A stretch of 9,019 bases of DNA from Limiplasma pullistercoris (GTDB taxonomy: Bacteria > Bacillota > Clostridia > Christensenellales > Aristaeellaceae), in the NCBI GenBank assembly GCA_018715165.1, contig DVMC01000208.1:1-9019 (forward strand), written 5' to 3'. Below are positions 1 to 6,800 of this stretch, in pieces. Position 1 is the stretch's first letter, and each line of letters starts with the position of its first letter. Below the pieces are notes generated by a model, which had not been told where the DNA came from, did no database searches, and worked only from the letters and a program-made list of their open reading frames with translations. The position numbers were made by a program, and so were the translations under genes.

Positions 1-1398
1 AAGGACGCCGGCCGCATTGCGGGGCTTAACGTGCTTCGCATCATCAACGAGCCCACCGCCGCTGCGCTGGCCTATGGCATGGACAAGGGCGGCGCGCAGA
101 AGATCATGGTCTTTGACCTGGGCGGCGGCACGTTTGACGTATCCATTCTGGACATCAACAACGAGGTCATAGAGGTGCTCGCCACCGCCGGCAACAACCG
201 CCTGGGCGGCGACGACTTCGACAACTGCGTGGCTAATTATCTGGTGGAGGAATTCAAGCGGCGCGAGCGCATCGACCTCACCCGCGACCCCACCGCCATG
301 AGCCGCATCCGGGAGGCGGCTGAGAAGGCCAAGATCGAGCTGAGCGCCGCGACCACCGCCTCCATCAACCTGCCCTTCCTGACCTCGGACAAGACCGGGC
401 CCAAGCATCTGGAGATGTCGCTGACGCGCGCCAAGTTTGACGAATTGACCGCGCATCTGGTGGAGGCCACCATGGAGCCCGTGCGCCAGGCGATGAGCGA
501 CGCGGGGCTCAAGCCTGCCGACCTCAGCCGCGTGCTGCTGGTGGGCGGCTCCACGCGCATCCCCGCGGTGCAGGCCGCCGTGAAGCGCTTCACCGGCAAG
601 GAGCCCAGCAAGGACATCAACCCCGACGAGTGCGTGGCCATGGGCGCGGCGCTGCAGGGCGGCGTTTTGCAGGGCGAGGTCAAGGGGCTTCTGCTGCTGG
701 ACGTGACGCCGCTGTCGCTGGGCATCGAGACCATGGGCGACGTGTTCAGCCGCATTATCGACCGAAACACCACGTTGCCCGTGCAGCGCAGCCAGATCTT
801 CACCACCGCCGCCAACTTCCAGACCAGCGTGGACATCCACGTTCTGCAGGGCGAGCGCGAGATCGCCAGCTGCAACAAAACGCTCGGCCGTTTCCGCTTA
901 AGCGGTATCCGCCGGGCGCTGCGCGGCGTCCCGCAGATCGAGGTGACTTTCTCCATCGACGCCAACGGCATCGTCAACGTCTCTGCCAAGGACCTGGGCA
1001 CCGGCCGTCATCAGGAGATCACCCTCACCCAGAGCTCCAACATGTCCTCCGCCGAGATCGACCAGGCCATCCGCGACGCGGAGCGCTACGCCGCCGAGGA
1101 CGCGCTGCGCCGCAAGTCCGCCGAGCTGCGCAACCGGGGCGAGGAGTTGCTCTACCAGGCCAAGTCCGCCCAGAAGAAACTGGGGCCGGAGGACCGCGAG
1201 CGCATCGAGACGCTGCGCAAGCGCGTCAAGGGCGCGCTGGACCAGAAGGATGATCGCGCTCTGGAGGCCGCGATCGCGGATCTCACCCAGGCCCTGCAGG
1301 CCGTGGGCCGTTTTACGGACGATTCCGCTTCCTCCAGCGAGGACGGCGCGATGGACGCCTCCTTCACCTCCGGTGAGGGCGGCGGCCCGCAGAACTGA
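1..1398 (+). CDS. dnaK: Hsp70 chaperone DnaK, 5'-truncated by window edge
   Basis: ATP-dependent cytoplasmic chaperone that binds exposed hydrophobic peptide segments and is driven by J-domain partners. The frame is open from base 1 (KDAGRIAGLNV), so the coding region continues upstream; I estimate 125-155 N-terminal residues are missing. Numbering from the window edge: NEPTAAALAYG, the phosphate-2 loop DLGGGTFDVS (from residue 39), the adenosine-site LVGGSTRIP (about 180-188), the interdomain linker LLLLDVTPLSLG (about 230-241), the beta substrate-binding domain (about 236-345) and a helical lid (about 348-440). The C-terminal tail is short, Ser/Gly-rich and ends GGGPQN instead of the usual acidic EEVK/EEVD-like end, keeping only a DASF remnant of the common DADF/DAEF motif. 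The highly conserved IPPAPRG/INPAPRG stretch reads IRRALRG (303-309). It heads an operon with a DUF5685-type gene and a non-canonical J protein, so it may be a specialised Hsp70 paralogue rather than the housekeeping DnaK. Family assignment is certain; paralogue status is inferred. Confidence 0.95.
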   Translation, partial: KDAGRIAGLNVLRIINEPTAAALAYGMDKGGAQKIMVFDLGGGTFDVSILDINNEVIEVLATAGNNRLGGDDFDNCVANYLVEEFKRRERIDLTRDPTAMSRIREAAEKAKIELSAATTASINLPFLTSDKTGPKHLEMSLTRAKFDELTAHLVEATMEPVRQAMSDAGLKPADLSRVLLVGGSTRIPAVQAAVKRFTGKEPSKDINPDECVAMGAALQGGVLQGEVKGLLLLDVTPLSLGIETMGDVFSRIIDRNTTLPVQRSQIFTTAANFQTSVDIHVLQGEREIASCNKTLGRFRLSGIRRALRGVPQIEVTFSIDANGIVNVSAKDLGTGRHQEITLTQSSNMSSAEIDQAIRDAERYAAEDALRRKSAELRNRGEELLYQAKSAQKKLGPEDRERIETLRKRVKGALDQKDDRALEAAIADLTQALQAVGRFTDDSASSSEDGAMDASFTSGEGGGPQN

Positions 1399-1405
1399 CC
1401 GTGCA

Positions 1406-1412
1406 GGGAGGG
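1406..1412 (+). promoter_or_regulatory. Ribosome binding site fixing a TTG start
   Basis: GGGAGGG lies 8 bases upstream of TTG 1421. It selects this start over the earlier in-frame ATG at 1250, which would overlap the DnaK gene by about 150 bases and add a low-complexity Arg/Pro leader with no family resemblance. Confidence 0.75.
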
Positions 1413-1420
1413 AACGCAGC

Positions 1421-2323
1421 TTGTTCGGTTATGTGACCATCGCCGCCGGGGCGCTGACCCAGGAGCAGCGCGAGCGCTACCGCGCCTATTACTGCGGCCT
1501 GTGCCATGCATTGAAGCGCCGCTACGGCGCGCTGGGCCGCATGACGCTCAGCTACGATATGACCTTTTTGTATCTGCTGCTCAACTCGCTCTATGAGCCG
1601 GATGAGACGCAGGGCACCGCGCGCTGCCTGCCCCACCCCTTCCGGCCGCACGTCTACATTCAAAGCGAGCTGTGCGACTACTGCTGCGATATGAACCTGG
1701 CGCTGGCCTATCACAAGTGCCTGGACGACTGGCACGACGACCGCAGCCTTTCCGGCCGGGCCGAGGCCACTTTGCTGGCCGACGCCTACGCGCGCGTGGC
1801 CGCGGCCTATCCCGAAACCTGCGGGGAGATCGAGCGCTGCCTGGCTGCCATCAGCCGTCTGGAGCACGAGGGCGCGTCCTCGCCCGACGCGGCGGCCAAC
1901 CTGACCGCATCCATGCTGGGCGCGATCTACCGCTACCGGGAGGACCTGTGGGCCGATACGCTTCAACGCATCGGCGAGGGGCTGGGCCGCTTCATCTATC
2001 TGATGGACGCCTACGACGATCTGGAGGCCGACCGCCGCCGGGGGCGCTACAACCCGCTGGGGGGCATGAGCCTGCAAGGCGACTACGAGGAGCGGATTCT
2101 TGAAAGCCTGACGCTGCTGATTGCCGAAAGCACCGACGCCTTCGAGACCTTGCCCCTGGTAAAGGATATGGACATTTTGCGAAATATCCTGTATGCTGGT
2201 TGCTGGACGCGCTATCGCCAGAAGCAGATGAAGCGCGAACGCAGGCGGGGCGTACCGGCGCCCCGCAAGGAAAGCGCGGCGGACCACGGTTCCGCCCAAA
2301 GGCGTAAGGAGGACGGGGCATGA
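1421..2323 (+). CDS. DUF5685-type helical protein with prenyl-synthase-like Asp motifs
   Basis: 300 residues from a TTG start. The N-terminus MFGYVTI and the YRAYYCGLC segment match what I recall of the DUF5685 family of clostridia, whose function is unknown. Visible: CxxC at 25-28, further Cys at 69, 85, 88, 89, 100, 134, 140 and 261, and no signal peptide or convincing TM segment, so it is probably cytoplasmic and mostly helical. Two Asp-rich motifs stand out: DDWHDD at 102-107 and DAYDDLEADRRRGR at 196-209. The second resembles the DxxxDxRxGR motif of squalene/phytoene synthases (for example DVGEDARAGR), and the first resembles their DDxxD[DE]. This suggests an all-alpha isoprenoid-synthase-like fold, but catalysis is not shown. 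The C-terminal 35 residues are basic and probably disordered. The stop overlaps the next gene's start (ATGA), implying translational coupling with the J protein and a role linked to the Hsp70 module. Confidence 0.88.
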   Translation: MFGYVTIAAGALTQEQRERYRAYYCGLCHALKRRYGALGRMTLSYDMTFLYLLLNSLYEPDETQGTARCLPHPFRPHVYIQSELCDYCCDMNLALAYHKCLDDWHDDRSLSGRAEATLLADAYARVAAAYPETCGEIERCLAAISRLEHEGASSPDAAANLTASMLGAIYRYREDLWADTLQRIGEGLGRFIYLMDAYDDLEADRRRGRYNPLGGMSLQGDYEERILESLTLLIAESTDAFETLPLVKDMDILRNILYAGCWTRYRQKQMKRERRRGVPAPRKESAADHGSAQRRKEDGA

Positions 2324-3123
2324 GAGACCCCTACGAGGTACTGGGCGTGTCTCCGGGCGCGTCGGATGATGAGATCAAGGCCGCCTATCGCAAGCTGGCC
2401 AAAAAATACCACCCCGACTTGAACAACGGCTCCGCGGAGGCCGAAGCCCGCATGAAGGAGGTCAACGAGGCCTACACGCTGCTCATCAAGCACAAGGGGC
2501 AGACCGGCGGACCCAGCGGCTACGGCTCCGCGGGAGGTTATGGGTCGTCGGGCGGAAGCGGGTACGGCTCCTCCGGCAGCTACGGGGGCTACGGCTCCTC
2601 CGGCGGCTATGGGGGCTACGGAGGCGGCTATGGCTCGTCGGGTGGAAGCGGCCAGGGCGGATTTGACTTCGGCGGCTTCGGCTTTGATTTCGAGGATCTC
2701 TTCGGCGGCGGTCAGCGGCGCAATTATCAGTCCACCGCCTACACCGAAAACGATCCGGAGCTGCGCGCCGCCGCGCAGGCGGTTCTGTCGGGCCGCTACA
2801 ACGAGGCGCTTGGCCTCCTGCGCAGCGCGACGAACCGCAAGGCCGCCTGGTATTATTGGAGCGCGCGGGCCAACATGGGCCTGGGCAACCGCATCGCGGC
2901 GCTCAACGACGCGCGCACCGCGGTCAACATGGCCCCCGATGAGCCCGCTTTCCGCGAGCTGCTGGCGCAGCTCAACGCAGGCAGCCGGGCCTATGGTCAG
3001 CGCGGCACGCAGGGGGGATTCGGCTCGTATCTGTGCGCCAATCCATGCCTGACGCTGTGTTTGGCCAATATGCTTTGCAACTGCTGCTGCCTGGGCGGGC
3101 GCGGAGGTTTCTATTATTGCTAA
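2320..3123 (+). CDS. Non-canonical J-domain co-chaperone with GSY-rich arm, TPR-like domain and Cys-rich tail
   Basis: 267 residues. The J domain (1-58) has DPYEVLGV, the helix II basic face, the essential HPD at 31-33 that stimulates Hsp70 ATPase, and helix III. Residues 60-115 have no charged residue and consist almost entirely of Gly, Ser and Tyr in GYGS/SYGG units, followed by a Phe/Gly stretch FDFGGFGFDFEDLFGG (115-130). Residues about 144-220 look like two TPR-type helix pairs (ALGLLRSA, WYYWSARANMGLG, ALNDARTAV). The last 29 residues hold all eight cysteines (239, 243, 247, 253, 255-257, 267). The DnaJ zinc finger (four CxxCxGxG) and the DnaJ C-terminal beta domains are absent, so this is a class C-like J protein, not DnaJ. 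A consensus AAGGAGG (2306-2312) lies 7 bases before the ATG, and the start overlaps the preceding stop by 4 bases. Its likely partner is the Hsp70 encoded upstream. Confidence 0.93.
   Translation: MRDPYEVLGVSPGASDDEIKAAYRKLAKKYHPDLNNGSAEAEARMKEVNEAYTLLIKHKGQTGGPSGYGSAGGYGSSGGSGYGSSGSYGGYGSSGGYGGYGGGYGSSGGSGQGGFDFGGFGFDFEDLFGGGQRRNYQSTAYTENDPELRAAAQAVLSGRYNEALGLLRSATNRKAAWYYWSARANMGLGNRIAALNDARTAVNMAPDEPAFRELLAQLNAGSRAYGQRGTQGGFGSYLCANPCLTLCLANMLCNCCCLGGRGGFYYC
2515..2655 (+). repeat. Gly/Ser/Tyr low-complexity coding repeat
   Basis: Degenerate in-frame repeats of GGCTACGGCTCC/TATGGGTCGTCG type encode residues 66-112 of the J protein, with eight tyrosines each flanked by Gly or Ser. Copies use different synonymous codons (TAC/TAT, TCC/TCG/AGC), so the amino-acid pattern appears conserved beyond simple DNA slippage. 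Confidence 0.85.
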
Positions 3124-3147
3124 ACTGACCAGAAAAGAGGTTTTTCC

Positions 3148-3594
3148 ATGACCTTTTGGCAAAAGATCAAGCAGACCCTTCGTTCCTTCATGAACGGCCG
3201 GCACGGCGCCGACCAGCTTTCCATGGCGCTGCTGTGGACAGGACTGATCGCCTACCTGCTGGGCACTATCTTTTCAGGCGTGCAGGGATTCTTCCTCTGG
3301 CCGCTTTTGGGCATTCTGCTCACGCTGGCGGGGATTGCGGCCTATGTGCTGTGCATCTTCCGCATGTTTTCGCGCAACAACGACAAGCGCAACGCGGAAA
3401 ACCGCCGCTACATGGCCATGATGGAGCGCCGCCGCACCGCCCGCCGTCAGGCCAAGGTGCGCTTTCAGAACCGCAAGAAATACAAATACTTCCGTTGCCC
3501 AAGCTGCAAAGCATGGCTGCGCCTGCCTCGCGGGACGGGCGTGGTCACGGTTACCTGCAGCCGCTGCCACACCAGCTTTACCCAAAAGGCATAA
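3148..3594 (+). CDS. Two-TM membrane protein with C-terminal zinc ribbon
   Basis: 148 residues. There is a basic N-terminal segment (WQKIKQTLRSFMNGRHGADQLS), two hydrophobic helices (about 25-45 and 49-71), a very basic middle (about 76-113: RNNDKRNAENRR, ERRRTARR, RKKYKY) and a four-cysteine ribbon CPSC (117-120) with CSRC (137-140), 16 residues apart. By the positive-inside rule both ends, including the ribbon, should be cytoplasmic. I recognise the type from clostridial genomes, where it is annotated only as a zinc-finger-containing protein. AGAGG (3136-3140) lies 7 bases before the ATG. The gene starts 24 bases after the J protein stop and is the last gene of the operon. It could tether chaperone components, nucleic acid or nascent chains at the membrane; that is inference only. 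Confidence 0.88.
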   Translation: MTFWQKIKQTLRSFMNGRHGADQLSMALLWTGLIAYLLGTIFSGVQGFFLWPLLGILLTLAGIAAYVLCIFRMFSRNNDKRNAENRRYMAMMERRRTARRQAKVRFQNRKKYKYFRCPSCKAWLRLPRGTGVVTVTCSRCHTSFTQKA

Positions 3595-3601
3595 CATGTG
3601 C

Positions 3602-3637
3602 ACAGGAAGAAGGCGCTTCGCCCTCTTCCTGTTTTTG
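3602..3637 (+). terminator. Rho-independent terminator of the chaperone operon
   Basis: Arms 3602-3615 and 3619-3632 pair over 14 positions with a single A-C mismatch around a CTT loop. A run of five T (3632-3636), then GTT, follows. It begins 7 bases after the stop at 3594. Confidence 0.9.
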
Positions 3638-3642
3638 TTATC

Positions 3643-3660
3643 TTGCAAATTTTGTAACAA
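3643..3660. promoter_or_regulatory. Possible operator-like element, partly repeated at the promoter
   Basis: TTGCAAATTTTGTAACAA here resembles TTGCAAATAATTGTACAA at 3731-3748. Each ends in a dyad (TTGT-A-ACAA at 3652-3660; TTGTACAA at 3741-3748), and the second overlaps the -10 box. This could be a two-site regulator target or chance similarity in AT-rich DNA. Confidence 0.3.
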
Positions 3661-3720
3661 CGTCTGTCACACCGGGGCGGCTTGTGGCCGGAAACCCAGG
3701 AAAACCACCATATATCGCTA

Positions 3721-3749
3721 TTTACAACCTTTGCAAATAATTGTACAAT
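3721..3749 (+). promoter_or_regulatory. Sigma-A-type promoter of the SH3b protein gene
   Basis: A -35 box TTTACA (3721-3726), an exact 17-base spacer and a -10 box TACAAT (3744-3749) are present. The expected transcription start is near 3756, giving an 80-85-base leader. A small hairpin in the leader (AAGAGG 3760-3765 with CCTCTT 3777-3782) sits next to the predicted 5' end. The surrounding 245 bases (3595-3839) are AT-rich and contain no other gene that I can support. Confidence 0.8.
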
Positions 3750-3839
3750 GAAATTCCACAAGAGGGAAGATTTTGTCCTCTTCGTTCGTATTATGATCGT
3801 AACCACCCCGGGCAAACGGAAAATCGGAGGGATAAGCAG

Positions 3840-6800
3840 ATGAAACGTTTCCTTGCGGTTCTTTTGGTCGCGGTAATGCTGATGAGCATCCTGCCTGCGA
3901 CCTCCATGGCGGCGTCCTATGCCACCGTCGTCGGCGGCTGGCTCAGACTGCGCTCCGCCCCCAATTTTAACGCAACCACCATCACCAGTTATTACACTGG
4001 CACCCAGGTGCAGATCATCAGTTCCAGCGGCGGCTGGTACAAGGTTCAGACGCCCGACGGCCGTATCGGCTATATGTACGGCGATTACCTGCGCGTGGGC
4101 GGTTCCATTCCCAGCGAAGGCACCGCTTACGTCACCAGCTACAACGGCTATGGCGTGCGCCTGCGCACCGGCCCCGGCACGGGCTACCGCATCATTCGCA
4201 CCTATGCGGTCGGCACGCCGGTCACGGTGCTGGAGCGCGGCACCTACTGGTCCCGCATCAGCATCGGCGGCACCGTGGGCTATATGATGAGCCAGTTCCT
4301 GCACTTTGGCAGCGATTATCCTGATGACGGCAACGTGCTATGCTACGCTACCATCTGGAGCAGCAACGGCTACGGCGTGCGCCTGCGCACCGGTCCCAGC
4401 AAGAGCTATTCCAAGATCGGCGTCTACAGCGTGGGCACCAAGGTGGCCGTGCTGCAAAAGGGCGCGGTGTGGGATCGCATCCGCGTGGGCAGCCGCGTGG
4501 GCTGGATGATGAATGAGTTCCTCATCTACCACGAGAACAACGAGGTTACCAGCGTCACCCTCAACAACTATATGCCCGTGGTGGGCAGCGTGCTGAGCAT
4601 GCAGGCTGTGGCGCCCAATACCGCGACCGTCAGCTATGAATGGCTGGTGGGCGGCGTGCTCAAGAGCACCAATACCACCTACACCGTCGATGCCAACGAC
4701 GTGGGCAAGACCATCCAGCTGCGCGTAACGGGCACCGGCTCCTACAAGGGCACCGTCACCAGCGCGGCGACCAACGCCGTGGTCAGCAACACCGTGCTGA
4801 CGGGCGTGACGCTCAACACCATCGCGCCTGTCGTGGGCGACGTGATGACCGCCACCCTCAACCCGGCCGGAGCCAGCGTAATCTACGCCTGGAAGGTGGG
4901 CGGCTATCAGGTGAGCAACGCGGCCACCTACACCGTCACCGCCAATGACGTCGGCAAGCAGATCGAATTGATCGTGACCGGCACGGGCGTGTACAGCGGC
5001 ACACAGAGCAGCGGTCTGACCGCCGCCGTGAGCGCCTCCAGGGCGATCGCCGACGTGACCATCCGCAACGAAACCAATCCCACCGCGGGCGCCGCGCCTT
5101 CCGTGGGCGACAAGCTGACCGCCGTGCCCAGCCCGGCGCAGGCCACCGTGACCTATCAGTGGAACCGTGACGGCGCGGCCATCTCCGGCGCGACTTCCGC
5201 CAGCTACACCGTCGCGGCCGAGGATGAGGGCCACAAGCTGAGCGTCACCGTGACGGGCACCGGCTCCTACACCGGCACCGACACCTCCAGCGAGACGGCA
5301 ACCGTCGTGGTCAAGGCCCCCGTGCTCGGGCTGATCGTACCCACGTTTGCCGAGGTCGTAGCGGGCTATGAACAGCCCGCCGCAGCGGCCCTGACCATCA
5401 CCAACACCGGCAGCGCCGGCGCCACCATCACCGGGGTCACCTCCAGCGATCCGGCCCGGTTTATCGTCAACACCAACGGCAGCTCGCAGATTGCCGCCGG
5501 CGCCACGGATACCTCGTGGACCATCCAGCCCGCGGCGGGCCTCGCAGCCGGCACCTATGGAGCGACCGTCACCGTAACCTATGACGGCGGCAAGACCGTC
5601 TCCTCCACCGTGTCCTTCGTGGTCAAGGAATCTGCTCCCGCGCCCGCCTCCGAGCTGTTCATCGGCAACCTGGTCTTTGATCCGGTGCAGGAGGGCTATC
5701 AGGCGGTGCCCGAAAAGGCCTTCACCGTCACCAACACCGGCGCGGCCGACGTAAACGTCACCAGCGCCACGCTCTCCGGCAAGAATCCTACGAGCTTCAC
5801 CCTGGGCGGCGGTGCAACGACCATCAAGGCCGGCGCGACGGACAGCACCACCTATACCGTGATTCCCGTGCTCGGGCAGCAGGCGGGCACCTATAGCGCG
5901 ACGCTGGAGCTGACCTATGACAACGGCAAGACCGCGCAGGCGGACGTGACCTTCACCGTTTCCGCCACCGCCGGCACTCCCAGCCTGACCGTGGGCAACG
6001 TGGACTTTGGCTCCGTGGCCGAGGGCAGCACGCCCGGCGCCGCCGCCATCTCCATTGAGAACACGGGCGACGTGACCGCCACCATTACCGATGTCAGCGT
6101 CGACTCGCAGAACTTTACCGTCAACACCACCGGCAGCACGAATATTGCCGCCGACGCGACCGATACCACCTGGACCGTCCAGCCCGTCGCAGGGCTCCCC
6201 GCCGGGGCCTATACCGGCCAGATCACCGTCACCTATAACGGCGCCGCTCCCGCGACCGCACAGGTCACTCTGACCGTAAGCGGAGGCAGCGCGCCTGCCG
6301 AGGCAACCCTGTCGGTGGATGGCGCGACCGTGACGCAGACGGTCGGTGAGCTGGAGAACATCCCGATCACCATTCGGAACACCTCCGCCTTCGATGCCGC
6401 CATCAGGCAAGTGGCCATCAACGATACCAATAATTACTTTACCGTCAACGGAGATGGTTCCAGCAAGATCCCCGCCAACCAGAGCGACGCATCCTCCTGG
6501 TATGTCACTCCCAAGGCTAATCTGGTCGAGGGTACCTACTCTACCAAAGTAACCGTGACCTACAACAGCGGCGCAGGCACCTCAGACCACACCGCGGAAG
6601 CGACCATAACGCTCAACGTCTCCGGCTCCGCTCCCGCTCCCCAGGCTCTGAGCGTCACGCTCTCGTTTGAAGAAGGCTCAGAGAACATGACCGTTGGTCA
6701 GAGAATCAAGCTCACCGCGAACGCCACGGGTGGCGACGGAAGCTACCAGTATAGCTGGGACGGTGGCGGCACATATGTCGATGCCAGCACATGGAGCTAT

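Noticed and set aside
907..918. Calling dnaK a pseudogene because of the IRRA change
   Set aside because: The frame is restored within a few bases and all other motifs are intact.
2515..2655. CRISPR-like or satellite repeat
   Set aside because: Repeats are in-frame, have no spacers, vary synonymously and encode the GSY arm of the J protein.
2320..3123. Canonical DnaJ
   Set aside because: Only the J domain is shared; the CxxCxGxG zinc finger and the DnaJ C-terminal beta domains are missing.
2212..3204. A 330-codon minus-strand frame opposite the J protein
   Set aside because: Low-complexity Ala/Arg product, and the + strand has an unmistakable J domain with a strong ribosome binding site.
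3741..3839. Upstream in-frame start for the SH3b protein
   Set aside because: It lies within the spacer and -10 box of the promoter and would bury the signal peptide; ATG 3840 has a proper ribosome binding site.
4338..6410. A 690-codon open frame on the minus strand inside the SH3b protein gene
   Set aside because: It is Gly/His/Ala/Arg-rich without domains, lies antisense to clear Ig-like repeats, and is explained by the GCC/ACC/GTC codon bias of the + strand gene.
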